Shown here: positions 1-8,479 of the stretch, piece after piece
How positions within the stretch are numbered: the stretch's first letter is position 1
How the letters are laid out: each line of letters opens with the position of its first letter
NCBI RefSeq assembly: GCF_022811925.1
Contig: NZ_CP065511.1
Location: 1,109,501-1,173,500, forward strand
Origin: Cytobacillus oceanisediminis
GTDB taxonomy: Bacteria; Bacillota; Bacilli; Bacillales; Cytobacillaceae
Length of the DNA stretch: 64,000 bases
Direction of reading: 5' to 3'
Notes under the pieces: generated by a model
Told to the model about the DNA's origin: nothing
Databases searched by the model: none
Seen by the model: the letters and a program-made list of their open reading frames with translations, nothing else
Program-made: the position numbers and the translations under genes

Positions 1-894
1 GACATTATCCGGACAGGCGGACGGACGGTCAAAAACGTCACAGGCTATGACCTGACGAAGCTGATTGTGGGTTCGGAAGGGACATTGGGCATCATCACAG
101 AGGCAACTCTTCAGCTGATTCCAAGGCCGCAGGCAACCCAGACGATGATGGTCATATTTGATGATATTATTGATGCCGGAAAAGCGATTTCTGCGGTGCT
201 AACTTCCGGCATCCTGCCTTCCAAAATGGAAATCATGGATCAGGCTTCCATCCGGGCGGTTGAAGAGTTTCAGCCGATCGGGCTCCCGATTGATGTGGAT
301 GCCATTATCCTGATTGAGCTTGATGGCCATCCTATCGCTATCAGGGATGAAAGCGAGCAGGTGAAGCAGGTTTGCCTGGAAGTAGGGGCAAGGGAAGCCA
401 TCATCGCCAGGGATGAGGAATCTGCTGTGAACTTATGGAAAGCGAGGAAGCTCGTTTCACCTGCGATTGTCAGGAAAAAACCAACGAAAATTTCCGAGGA
501 TGCCACAATTCCAAGAAGCAAGATTCCTGAAATGTTCAGAAGGCTTCAGGAAATCAAAGCAAAATATGAAATCGACTTAGTCGTATTCGGTCATGCTGGC
601 GACGGAAATCTGCATCCGAATATCATTACCGATAAACAGGACAAAGAAGAAATGAAGCGTGTGGAAAAAGCAGTAGCGGAGATTTTTTCCGCTGCGATTG
701 AATTGGGAGGAACCCTCTCAGGCGAGCATGGCATCGGAACCATGAAGGCGCCATTTATGGAGATGGAGCTTGGGGAAGCGGGACTGGATATGATGAAACG
801 AATGAAAACAGCGTGGGATCCGAACAACATTATGAATCCGGGCAAGATTTTTCCCGAGACAAAAGGGCAGAAGCTGGTGTTAGTCCATGACTAG
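1..894 (+). CDS. glcD: FAD-binding 2-hydroxyacid oxidase, GlcD-type, C-terminal part
   Basis: This is the last 297 residues of a flavoprotein of the FAD-linked oxidase family (glycolate, D-lactate or D-2-hydroxyglutarate oxidase/dehydrogenase), usually about 470 residues. The frame is open from base 1, so the N-terminal FAD domain lies outside the window. Visible family motifs are [19 protein letters not shown] near the start, the metal/substrate motif [13 protein letters not shown] and the C-terminal GEHGIG followed by [12 protein letters not shown]. It overlaps the next gene by 8 bp (ATGACTAG), so the two are translationally coupled. The FeS partner next door says it passes electrons from a 2-hydroxyacid to the quinone pool. 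The exact substrate cannot be read from the sequence; glycolate and D-2-hydroxyglutarate are both possible. Confidence 0.9.
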   Translation, partial: DIIRTGGRTVKNVTGYDLTKLIVGSEGTLGIITEATLQLIPRPQATQTMMVIFDDIIDAGKAISAVLTSGILPSKMEIMDQASIRAVEEFQPIGLPIDVDAIILIELDGHPIAIRDESEQVKQVCLEVGAREAIIARDEESAVNLWKARKLVSPAIVRKKPTKISEDATIPRSKIPEMFRRLQEIKAKYEIDLVVFGHAGDGNLHPNIITDKQDKEEMKRVEKAVAEIFSAAIELGGTLSGEHGIGTMKAPFMEMELGEAGLDMMKRMKTAWDPNNIMNPGKIFPETKGQKLVLVHD

Positions 895-2152
895 CCAGCT
901 CGCCTATAAAGAAACGTTTGACTGTGTCCAGTGCGGCTATTGTCTCCCGGCCTGCCCCACATATGCCAGCTTGGGGAAGGAAAGGCATTCTCCACGGGGC
1001 CGAATCAATCTTGTGCAAATGGCCGCAGAAGGGAAAATAACCATCGATGAAATAACCGAATCAATGGAGCTCTGCCTTGGCTGCCGTGCCTGTGAAACAG
1101 CCTGCCCAACCAATGTGCAGTATGGAAAAATCCTCGAATCATTTAAGAAAGTAAAAGCTGCCGAAGCACCAGCTCCATTCATAGAGAACATGGCTCTGCA
1201 AAAGGCCTTGCCGAATAAAAAACTGCTGGCAGTCATGAGAGCTTCACTTCGGGCCTATCAAAAAACAGGCATTGATTCGTTTGCCCGCAAAAGCAAGGTG
1301 CTCAGCATTCTTCCCGAACAGCTTCGGGCTTTTGAAGAGATTGCTCCGGCTGTGGAAATGCCAAATAAACAGCTGAGAACAGGCATCCTTCTGCCAGAGC
1401 GCGATCCGAATGCCCGTGTCGCTTTTTTTACAGGCTGTATTATGGATGTGTTTTTTGCCAAAATCAATGACCTCAGCATCAAGCTGCTTCAGCATGCCGG
1501 CTGCGAAGTCACCGTAATCAAGGAACAGACCTGCTGCGGTGCCCTGCAGAACCATAGCGGAGATACGGGAACATCCAGGAAACTGGCGAAGGAAAATATT
1601 GCGGCTTTTGAAAAAGGGAACTTTGATTATGTGGTTAATGCGATTGGCGGCTGCGGTGCGATGCTCGTTGAATATGATCATCTTCTCGCAGATGACCCGG
1701 AATGGGCAGAGCGTGCCAAGGTGTTCGCACAAAAGAATAAGGATGTAAGTGTAATACTGAACAAACTCGGAATCAGTTTCAGCCGGGAACTCTCAGGTGC
1801 TGTGACCTATCAGCCATCCTGCCATCTGTTAAATGTGCAGAAGGTGGCGGATGATCCCGTTCAGCTCCTCGAAAGCATACCTGGCATTACATATATTCCT
1901 CTTCCTAAAGGGGATGTGTGCTGCGGATCGGCCGGAATCTATAATATTGTTCACTATGAAGAGTCCATGGAAATACTCGACGCCAAAATGGAACAAGTCC
2001 AAAAAATCTCGCCGGACACCATCGTCACGTCTAACCCTGGCTGCCATCTGCAGATGTGCCTCGGGGTGAAACGGGAAGGGCTAGAAGAGAAGGTGCGTGT
2101 GGTCCATATTATCGAATTACTGGCAAAAGCCTGCGGGATCGATCATAAATAA
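887..2152 (+). CDS. glcF: (Fe-S)-binding subunit of 2-hydroxyacid oxidase, GlcF-type
   Basis: This 421-aa protein is the iron-sulfur partner of the GlcD-type flavoprotein upstream. Two 4Fe-4S ferredoxin motifs are visible, CxxCxxCxxxC at residues 13-23 and 63-73, followed by two CCG domains with the cysteine pairs [12 protein letters not shown] and [12 protein letters not shown]. This layout is typical of GlcF, and related to LutA and the HdrD/GlpC family. It likely passes electrons from the flavin to the membrane quinone pool. The start overlaps glcD by 8 bp, and lhgO follows 18 bp after the stop, so the three genes form one operon. Length is normal and no residue seems to be missing. Glycolate as the substrate is an assumption from the family name. 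Confidence 0.9.
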   Translation: MTSQLAYKETFDCVQCGYCLPACPTYASLGKERHSPRGRINLVQMAAEGKITIDEITESMELCLGCRACETACPTNVQYGKILESFKKVKAAEAPAPFIENMALQKALPNKKLLAVMRASLRAYQKTGIDSFARKSKVLSILPEQLRAFEEIAPAVEMPNKQLRTGILLPERDPNARVAFFTGCIMDVFFAKINDLSIKLLQHAGCEVTVIKEQTCCGALQNHSGDTGTSRKLAKENIAAFEKGNFDYVVNAIGGCGAMLVEYDHLLADDPEWAERAKVFAQKNKDVSVILNKLGISFSRELSGAVTYQPSCHLLNVQKVADDPVQLLESIPGITYIPLPKGDVCCGSAGIYNIVHYEESMEILDAKMEQVQKISPDTIVTSNPGCHLQMCLGVKREGLEEKVRVVHIIELLAKACGIDHK

Positions 2153-2170
2153 GAGAAAGGGTGGAGGATC

Positions 2171-3379
2171 ATGTATGATTACATCATTATTGGCGGGGGC
2201 ATTGTCGGCCTGTCAACAGGAATGGAGCTGCTGAACCGGTTTCCGGCAGCAAAAGTGGCCATCCTGGAAAAAGAAAGCCATGTGGCGGCCCACCAGACAG
2301 GCCATAACAGCGGCGTCATCCATTCCGGAATTTACTATAAACCTGGCAGCTATAAAGCCAGGCTTGCCAAAAAAGGCAGCGAGTCCATGACAGAATTTTG
2401 CCGTAAGCATGGCCTTGAAGTGGATATCTGCGGAAAAGTCATTGTCGCAAGCGAAGATTTCGAACTGCCTCTATTGGATGATTTATATCAGCGCGGTGTA
2501 GACAATGGCCTGGGAATCCGCATGATTGACGATGGCGAGCTCCATGAAATCGAGCCGCATGTGAACGGAAAAAAGGCCATCCATGTGCCAATGGCTGGCA
2601 TTGTCAATTATAAGCAGGTTTCGGAAAAAATGGCTGAGATCATTACAGCAAAAGGCGGGGACATACTGCTGAATCATAAAGTATTAGCCATTGACGAAAC
2701 GGCTCAGGAAGTTGTCGTCCAGACCAGCAGGGGAGAGATAAGAGGAGCTTACTATGTAAACTGCGGCGGCCTGCAGTCAGACCGGATCGCCAAGCTTGCC
2801 GGATTGAAAACTGATGTCAAAATAGTGCCATTCAGAGGCGAGTATTTCATGCTCAAACCGGAGAAAAGCAGCCTCGTCAAAAATCTCATCTACCCTGTGC
2901 CAAATCCCAACTTCCCGTTCCTTGGGGTCCATTTTACCAGGATGATTAACGGAGCCATTGATGTTGGTCCAAATGCCGTTCTAAGCTTTAAGCGGGAGGG
3001 CTATAAAAAGACGGATCTGAATGTGGCAGACCTTATGGAGGTTGTGGCTTATAAAGGCTTCTGGAAGCTCGCAAAGAAATATATGAAAGAGGGAGTGGAA
3101 GAAATGATCCGCTCAGCATCCAAGGAGCTCTTCATGAAAAATGTCCAGAAGCTTATGCCGGACATCCAGAAGGATGATATTGTTCCCGGGCCGGCCGGTG
3201 TCAGAGCGCAGGCCTTGAAGGACGATGGCTCATTAGTCGATGACTTTTTCATTGTGCCTAGCAAGCGCTCCATTCATGTCTTAAATGCACCATCTCCGGC
3301 CGCGACGGCGTCCATTGAAATTGGAAAAGAAATCGTCAGGAAGATGGACGGAATGTTTAAGATGGAATCAGCTGTTTAA
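2171..3379 (+). CDS. lhgO: L-2-hydroxyglutarate oxidase LhgO
   Basis: This 402-aa FAD-dependent oxidoreductase of the DAO family oxidises L-2-hydroxyglutarate to 2-oxoglutarate. The N-terminal dinucleotide motif IIGGGIVGLS (about residues 6-15) is followed by the LhgO signature HQTGHNSGVIHSGIYYKPGS, and the C-terminal segment reads PAGVRAQALKDDGSLVDDF. The start has a strong ribosome site (GGTGGAGG) 4 bp upstream. Being third in an operon with a GlcD/GlcF pair suggests the operon handles 2-hydroxyacids of both configurations. This is an inference from neighbours, since D-2-hydroxyglutarate dehydrogenases belong to the GlcD family. An inverted repeat after the stop may end the transcript. Confidence 0.9.
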   Translation: MYDYIIIGGGIVGLSTGMELLNRFPAAKVAILEKESHVAAHQTGHNSGVIHSGIYYKPGSYKARLAKKGSESMTEFCRKHGLEVDICGKVIVASEDFELPLLDDLYQRGVDNGLGIRMIDDGELHEIEPHVNGKKAIHVPMAGIVNYKQVSEKMAEIITAKGGDILLNHKVLAIDETAQEVVVQTSRGEIRGAYYVNCGGLQSDRIAKLAGLKTDVKIVPFRGEYFMLKPEKSSLVKNLIYPVPNPNFPFLGVHFTRMINGAIDVGPNAVLSFKREGYKKTDLNVADLMEVVAYKGFWKLAKKYMKEGVEEMIRSASKELFMKNVQKLMPDIQKDDIVPGPAGVRAQALKDDGSLVDDFFIVPSKRSIHVLNAPSPAATASIEIGKEIVRKMDGMFKMESAV

Positions 3380-3397
3380 GTAATTGGAGAATAATTC

Positions 3398-3437
3398 AAA
3401 ATCCCCTGAACCATAATATGGAAGAAAGGGGATTTTT
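3398..3437 (+). terminator. Hairpin after lhgO that contains the next gene's ribosome site
   Basis: AAATCCCC at 3398-3405 pairs with GGGGATTT at 3428-3435 and is followed by T residues, as in an intrinsic terminator for the glcD-glcF-lhgO operon. The 3' arm is also the only ribosome-binding sequence (AAAGGGG) of the gene starting at 3440. The same hairpin could therefore stop readthrough or hide the start site. Both are inferences. Confidence 0.55.
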
Positions 3438-3439
3438 AC

Positions 3440-3895
3440 ATGAAAGCAACTACAGCGATCAGGCTGCTTCACTTGGTCATTCCTTGGCTGACCATATTTT
3501 TTCTGCCGAAAAAGTCATTCAATAAATTTTCAACCGTTTCGGTTTTTGCAGGTATTTTAGTGTTAATTTTAAGCACTCTGGCCATACCCTTTAAATGGTG
3601 GACTGTGGAAGGCGGACACTTCAAGAAACTTCTCAATGATCTAACCTTCATACTGGGTCCATTTTTTATCGGGACCTTATGGATCTTTCATTTTACCTTT
3701 GGCAGTTTCAAGAAGTACCTGACAGTAAATGCAATCATGGATTTGCTGTTTGCATACCCGCTAAATTACTTGTATCAAAGGTTTAACTTATACAAGCTCG
3801 TAAAATTTAAGCCCATCCATATTTTCCTGTTTTTCACCTCTTACGCATGGATTATTTACGGGTATCAGGAATTCTTCCATCGGAATAACCGGTAA
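3440..3895 (+). CDS. Small integral membrane protein, unknown function
   Basis: This 151-aa protein is mostly hydrophobic, with about four membrane segments (roughly residues 8-22, 33-50, 72-88 and 125-145) separated by short basic loops such as KKSFNK and FKKY. It resembles the CBO0543-type membrane proteins that are common, often in several copies, in Bacillaceae. That match is from memory of the pattern and is not certain. No catalytic motif is visible. The ribosome site AAAGGGG lies inside a hairpin that also ends the upstream operon. It faces the CBS-ACT gene convergently. No function is proposed. Confidence 0.75.
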   Translation: MKATTAIRLLHLVIPWLTIFFLPKKSFNKFSTVSVFAGILVLILSTLAIPFKWWTVEGGHFKKLLNDLTFILGPFFIGTLWIFHFTFGSFKKYLTVNAIMDLLFAYPLNYLYQRFNLYKLVKFKPIHIFLFFTSYAWIIYGYQEFFHRNNR

Positions 3896-3896
3896 G

Positions 3897-3928
3897 AAAA
3901 AGCCATTCCATCAAGGAACGGCTTTTCT
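3897..3928 (+). terminator. Intrinsic terminator
   Basis: AAAAGCCATTCC pairs with GGAACGGCTTTT around a 5-nt loop with one mismatch, directly after the stop at 3895. The A-rich left arm lets it work in both directions. Confidence 0.7.
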
Positions 3929-3940
3929 CGTTAAAGAAGA

Positions 3941-4032
3941 AAGTATAAAACTCTGAACGTTGATAACTGTCTAGCGCAAGCAGCCTACCCCCTCGAGGTG
4001 TCGGGGGTGGGCGAGGCGCTTCCGCTTTTCTC
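3941..4032. repeat. Dispersed modular hairpin repeat, family R1, copy A (short form)
   Basis: This stretch starts AGTATAAAACTCTGAAC and GATAACTGTCTAGC and ends GGGCGAGGCGCTTCCGCTT. The same ends recur at 32343-32493 and 56205-56540, and the left end also at 15911. The outer parts are CTACCCCCTCGAGG and TCGGGGGTGGG, which can pair. This copy lacks the inner hairpin present in the 32-kb copy. It lies between two convergent genes. Confidence 0.8.
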
Positions 4033-4033
4033 G

Positions 4034-4678
4034 TTAACACTCACCATTATGGCACTCGACCCCAATCACACGGAAGCCATTTGTGTCCAGTTCTTTCTTA
4101 ATTTTATCCAGGGTTTCCTCTGTCGTATCCTTCGGCAATGTAAAAAGGATACGGCGGATCAGGCTGACATGGAAGCTGGATGAGTCCAGTGAAATGACTC
4201 CCTGTATATCGCTGTATTTACTGATAATACTGCTTATCTTTTTCAGTGTTCCCTGTGTGCCATAGCTTCCCACAGTCAGCGTATAGCTTCCGCGGTTCAG
4301 TCCCCACGCTTCCTCCAGCAGTTCCAGGACGGCCGCATGTGTCAGCAATCCGACAAACTGCCCATTTTCTTTTTCAACCGGCAGATAAGGATATCTCTTC
4401 AGCGTGAAAAAGGCTTTCATGAAAGAGTCATCCTCATCAATTACGGTCTGCTGGTCTTTAGCCAGAGCCGTAATCGGTTCAACCAAAGAATGATTCTCCT
4501 TATATTCTAAGATATCAACCTTATAGATATTGCCGACAAACTTTGTATGTGCGGCATCCAGAATAGGGACACAGCGGTAGCCAGTTTCATTTAAAAACTG
4601 CAGCGCCTGTTCCAAATTAAAGGTTTCATCACAAAACCGAACATCTTTTTTCTCCACCATCTGATGGCGAATCAGCAT
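4034..4678 (-). CDS. cbpA: CBS-pair plus ACT-domain protein, CbpA-like
   Basis: This 214-aa cytoplasmic protein has two CBS repeats (about residues 1-55 and 70-130, with PILDAAHTKFVGNIYK and LPVEKENGQFVGLL), followed by an ACT-like fold from about residue 140. The order, length and GNIYK segment match CbpA, a cyclic-di-AMP-binding protein first described in Listeria. B. subtilis AcuB has a similar CBS-CBS-ACT order and is the main alternative. Such proteins bind adenine nucleotides or c-di-AMP and control a partner that cannot be named here. It is encoded alone on the minus strand, and its terminator region is shared with the convergent membrane protein. Confidence 0.75.
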   Translation of the reverse strand: MLIRHQMVEKKDVRFCDETFNLEQALQFLNETGYRCVPILDAAHTKFVGNIYKVDILEYKENHSLVEPITALAKDQQTVIDEDDSFMKAFFTLKRYPYLPVEKENGQFVGLLTHAAVLELLEEAWGLNRGSYTLTVGSYGTQGTLKKISSIISKYSDIQGVISLDSSSFHVSLIRRILFTLPKDTTEETLDKIKKELDTNGFRVIGVECHNGEC

Positions 4679-4816
4679 ATCAGCATCCTCCTTTACCCCT
4701 AACCTTCTCTATTCTATGCCGGTGCCTTTTCGGCAATGATAAGAAATTAAGTGAATCCCCCTCCGAAAACTTGTAAAATAAGAAAAAGCCATCATCATGA
4801 AAGGTGCTGAGAGAAC

Positions 4817-5461
4817 GTGGAAAGCATTACAGTTGTATCGCTGCTGGATGTAATTGGAGAGCTGTTTTCCGATGAAATATCCATAGCGGTTTCCAATACG
4901 AATGAATATATCTATTACCGGCCGAGCAAGCGCATCGATTTGAAAATCAGGCCGGGGGACAGGGTAAAGGAAGGAACCATCGCCTATAAGGCTTTAGGGA
5001 CACAGCAAAGAGTGTCGGAGTTTATTGACCGCGATGTATTTGGTGTTCCGTATCACGGCATGGCCGTGCCATTTTTGCATGAAGGAAAGCTTGAAGGCTG
5101 CGTAACCGCCATTTTCCCGGCATTGACGGACGGCAAATCGGTTGTGACAATGAAAACGAATGATGGCTGGATTCCGATTCCTTTTTCCGAGGTTGTTTAC
5201 CTTGAGGCAAAGGATAAGAAGACCTATGTACATACTGGCGGCAATTCAGGCACCCATAAATACTCGCTTCAGGATTTTGAGTATTCTTTGCCGAAGGACA
5301 GTTTCATCCGCTGCCACCGCTCATTCATTGTAAATGTCAATCATATCAAGGAAATCTTTCCTGACACGCATTCCACTTTTCTCCTCGTCATGAAAAATGG
5401 GGACCGGGTGCCTGTCAGCCAGTCTTACTCCAGCTATTTCCGCAAATTGCTCGGTTTTTAG
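4817..5461 (+). CDS. LytTR-type transcriptional regulator with PAS-like sensor
   Basis: This 214-aa protein has a C-terminal LytTR DNA-binding domain from about residue 112 (VVYLEAKDKKTYVHT, then FIRCHRSFIVNVNHI). The N-terminal 100 residues look like a small PAS/GAF-type ligand domain rather than a receiver, and no phospho-acceptor aspartate motif is seen. It is therefore a one-component regulator. The start is GTG. It lies 132 bp upstream of the acetyl-CoA hydrolase/CoA-transferase gene on the same strand, which is its likely target. The gap holds a CGGAA-TT-TTCCG inverted repeat. The ligand is unknown; a CoA ester or an organic acid would fit the neighbour. Confidence 0.8.
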   Translation: MESITVVSLLDVIGELFSDEISIAVSNTNEYIYYRPSKRIDLKIRPGDRVKEGTIAYKALGTQQRVSEFIDRDVFGVPYHGMAVPFLHEGKLEGCVTAIFPALTDGKSVVTMKTNDGWIPIPFSEVVYLEAKDKKTYVHTGGNSGTHKYSLQDFEYSLPKDSFIRCHRSFIVNVNHIKEIFPDTHSTFLLVMKNGDRVPVSQSYSSYFRKLLGF

Positions 5462-5501
5462 AAAATTCTTTCTGTTTCAGCCTTGGAATTTGCTGTTTTA
5501 T

Positions 5502-5528
5502 CGGAATTTTCCGTAATATGATCGGAAA
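5502..5528. promoter_or_regulatory. Candidate operator upstream of the CoA-transferase gene
   Basis: A perfect inverted repeat CGGAA-TT-TTCCG lies at 5502-5513, and a third half-site TCGGAAAA follows from 5521. It sits 66-92 bp upstream of the CoA-transferase start and just after the LytTR regulator gene. That this is the regulator's site is an inference; LytTR proteins more often bind direct repeats. Confidence 0.4.
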
Positions 5529-5593
5529 AGTCCTGGCTCCCTCTTTATCCGGGTAAAATGATTTTATATATCATGATAGAGGGGATGAGCATC

Positions 5594-7128
5594 ATGGAGA
5601 AAAATTTAGAACGGATTCGCGACAGCCGCCTGCATGACCGGGTTGTCACACCGGAAGAAGCAGCATCCTGGATTCAGGATGGCATGACTCTGGGGCTAAG
5701 CGGCTTTACACGTGCGGGTGACGTGAAAGCGGTGCCATTTGCGCTGGCCGATCGTGCCCAGCATGAGAGCTTTAAAGTGAATGTCTATACAGGGGCTTCT
5801 TTGGGATCTGATGTGGATAAGCTTTTTGCTGAAGCGGAGATTTTAGGAAAAAGGCTGCCATTTCAGGCCGATCCGACCATGAGAAAAGGGATTAACCAGG
5901 GGGATTTCTTATTTGTCGATCAGCATTTGTCCCACACGGCAGAGCTTGTGCGCGCCAGTGTCATGGATCCTATTGATTTCGCTATTTTGGAAGCGGTTTC
6001 TATCACGGAGGATGGGCTGATCATTCCGTCTACTTCAATAGGAAACTCGCTATCTTTCGCTGAAAATGCCAGACACATCATCATCGAAATCAATCTTGCC
6101 CAATCCACGCAGCTGGAAGGTTTGCATGATTTATATGAACCTGGCAAGCAGGGGGAACGGAATCCGATTCCGCTGACGAAAGCAGACGATCGTATTGGCG
6201 CTCCTGGAATTAAAGTGGATTTGGATAAGGTGAGGGGAATCGTATTCACAAATCAGCAGGACTCTCCTTCGACAATCGTTCGCCGGATGAAGAGACCGCC
6301 ATCATGGCCCAGCACCTGCTTCAGTTTCTCCGCGGGGAAATTGCAGCCGGCAGGCTGACAAATAGCCTGGCACCGCTGCAGTCAGGCATTGGTTCCGTGG
6401 CAAATGCCGTGCTTCATGGAATGCTCGACTCTGAGTTTGAGAATCTGGAAGTCTATTCAGAAGTGCTGCAGGATGCCGTATTCGATTTGATGGATGCCGG
6501 AAAGGTGAACTTTGCTTCCTGCTGTTCTATCACTCTATCGGATGAAAAAATGAAGGAGGTTTTCACGAACTTTGACCGGTACAGGGACCGTTTAATCATG
6601 CGTCCGCAGGAGATTTCCAACCATCCTGAAATCATCCGCCGCCTCGGCTTGATTTCGATCAATACAGCGCTCGAGCTTGATATCTATGGAAACGTGAACT
6701 CCACCCATGTCCTTGGAACGAAAATGATGAACGGCATCGGGGGATCTGGCGATTTTGCCAGAAATGCGCGCCTGGCGATCTTCGTGACAAAATCAATTGC
6801 CAAAGACGGCAAGATTTCAAGCATCGTCCCATTCGTCTCACATGTTGACCACACCGAGCATGATGTGGATGTCATCGTGACGGAACAGGGCTATGCAGAT
6901 CTTCGCGGACTTGCTCCAAGACAGCGAGTCGAACTGATCATCGAGAATTGCGCACACCCTCTGTACCGCGACCAGCTTCGCGAATATTACCGGGAAGCCC
7001 TCACAAGAGGCGGACAGACTCCGCACGTACTGGAAAAAGCCCTCTCCTGGCATACAGACTTCGCCAGGAATGGAACGATGCTGAAAGAAACAGCGGAAGC
7101 TGCCCCTACTCAGTGGAGTTTCTGCTAA
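5594..7128 (+). pseudogene. Acetyl-CoA hydrolase/succinyl-CoA:acetate CoA-transferase, frameshifted
   Basis: Two reading frames together make one protein of about 511 residues, normal for the acetyl-CoA hydrolase/transferase family. Frame one runs from ATG 5594 (GAGGGG 9 bp upstream) through DSPSTIV near 6280. Frame two resumes with SPDEETAIMAQHLLQFLRGE and carries GIGGSGDFARNA and VTEQGYADLRG. The family normally has an unbroken DSPST(I/V)(L/V)PPDEETA segment. Only two bases (6281-6282) remain where one codon is expected, so a 1-base loss explains the break. The enzyme moves CoA between acetate and another acid, or hydrolyses acetyl-CoA. Either the gene is dead in this strain or this is a sequencing error. 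All other motifs are intact, so the change is recent. Confidence 0.8.
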
Positions 7129-7136
7129 AGCATCTA

Positions 7137-7185
7137 GTGCCAGGCACCCATACCACTTCACCCAGCTGGTATAGGTGCCTGGCAC
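7137..7185. repeat. Dispersed GTGMCAGGCACC inverted repeat, family R2, copy 1
   Basis: GTGCCAGGCACC at 7137-7148 pairs with GGTGCCTGGCAC at 7174-7185, followed by TTTTA. The loop (TACCACTT...CTGGTATA) matches that of the copy at 13539-13587. It lies 9 bp after the CoA-transferase stop and may also end its transcript. Confidence 0.85.
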
Positions 7186-7234
7186 TTTTAATGTTACAAT
7201 GATAGCTATACTAACAAAATGATTGGGTGGAAAT

Positions 7235-8428
7235 ATGAGTAAAGTTATCAAATTAATCGCGGCTTCTAAATATAAGAATGGGTTTAAGGATGGCTATCCG
7301 CTGGTGACGGAGGAGTCGGTGCAGCGTATTCCGAAGGGGATAGAAGAGGGTGCGGTCATTGAACTGGCTGATGAGAGCGGACGGTTTATCGGCAAAGGAT
7401 ATTATGGAAAGCAGAATAAAGGCAGAGGCTGGATTCTTACGCGTAATCCTCAGGAAACCTTCGACGAAGCGTTTTTTGCGAAAAAATTTAAAGAAGCTTT
7501 AAAAAGGCGGGAAGCTCTATTCCGTGATTCCGAAACAACCGCTTTTCGGGTTTTCAATGGAGAAGGAGATGGAATCGGAGGCATCACGATTGATTATTAC
7601 GATGGATTTTACGTGATCAGCTGGTACAGTGAAGGGGTTTACACCTTCAGGGATACGGTGATTCAGGCATTGATGAACAGTGCTGATGTAAAAGGCCTGT
7701 ATGAAAAGAAACGGTTTGCTGTAAAAGGTACTTACATCGAGGATGATGATTTTGCAGCAGGAGAACGGGCATCTTTTCCGCTGATGGTGAAGGAGAATGG
7801 AATCAGCTTTCCTATTTATCTGAATGATGGCGCCATGGTAGGCGTATTCCTTGACCAGAGGCATGTCCGGAAGACGATCAGGGACAAGTATGCGGAAGGA
7901 AAAACGGTACTGAACACGTTCTCTTATACGGGCGCTTTTTCAGCGGCTGCCGCATTAGGGGGAGCAGTGAAAACAACCAGTGTTGACCTTGCCAACCGCA
8001 GCAAAAGCAAAACCATCGAAATGTTCAGTGTCAACGGCATTGATTTTGAGGCACAGGATATCATTGTGGAAGATGTGTTCAACTACTTCAAATACGCCGT
8101 TCGGAAGCAGCTGAAATTTGATATGGTCATCCTGGACCCTCCAAGCTTTGCCCGTTCCAAAAAACATACATTCAGCGCCAGAAAAGATTACCCGGAACTG
8201 CTCGCGCAGGCCATTCAGATCACAGAAAAGAACGGAATCATTGTGGCATCATCAAACTGCAGCACATTCAACATGAAAAAATTCAAAGACTTTATCAAAA
8301 AAGCGTTCGCACAAACAGGGGACCGCTACAAAATCCTTGAGGAATTCACCCTCCCGGAAGACTTCCGCACCATTAAGGAATTCAAAGAAGGAGACTACCT
8401 CAAAGTAGCATTCATACAGAAGCTGTAA
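7235..8428 (+). CDS. Class I rRNA (cytosine-C5-)methyltransferase, RlmI/YwbD-type
   Basis: This 397-aa protein has an N-terminal PUA domain (about residues 1-75, GAVIELADESGRFIGKGYYG) and a Rossmann methyltransferase domain. The SAM-binding motif is NTFSYTGAFSAAAALGGA and the DPPSFARSK motif is the catalytic one of this family. RlmI in E. coli methylates 23S rRNA C1962, and YwbD is the B. subtilis homologue. ATG 7235 is preferred over an in-frame TTG at 7223, since GGTGG lies 4 bp before the ATG and alignment with the family begins there. Repeats of family R2 lie on both sides, the downstream one shared with the convergent dctB. Confidence 0.85.
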   Translation: MSKVIKLIAASKYKNGFKDGYPLVTEESVQRIPKGIEEGAVIELADESGRFIGKGYYGKQNKGRGWILTRNPQETFDEAFFAKKFKEALKRREALFRDSETTAFRVFNGEGDGIGGITIDYYDGFYVISWYSEGVYTFRDTVIQALMNSADVKGLYEKKRFAVKGTYIEDDDFAAGERASFPLMVKENGISFPIYLNDGAMVGVFLDQRHVRKTIRDKYAEGKTVLNTFSYTGAFSAAAALGGAVKTTSVDLANRSKSKTIEMFSVNGIDFEAQDIIVEDVFNYFKYAVRKQLKFDMVILDPPSFARSKKHTFSARKDYPELLAQAIQITEKNGIIVASSNCSTFNMKKFKDFIKKAFAQTGDRYKILEEFTLPEDFRTIKEFKEGDYLKVAFIQKL

Positions 8429-8434
8429 AAAAGA

Positions 8435-8475
8435 GTGACAGGCACCTTCAGCGGGCTAGCAGAGGTGCCTGTCAT
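8435..8475. repeat. R2 inverted repeat, copy 2; bidirectional terminator
   Basis: GTGACAGGCACC at 8435-8446 pairs with GGTGCCTGTCA from 8464. A-runs lie before it and T-runs after it, so it can end both the methyltransferase transcript and the convergent dctB transcript. The loop differs from the other two copies. Confidence 0.8.
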
Positions 8476-8479
8476 CTTT

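Noticed and set aside
6270-6303. Programmed ribosomal frameshift in the CoA-transferase
   Set aside because: No slippery heptamer or downstream stimulator was seen, and family members are unbroken. Mutation or sequencing error is simpler.
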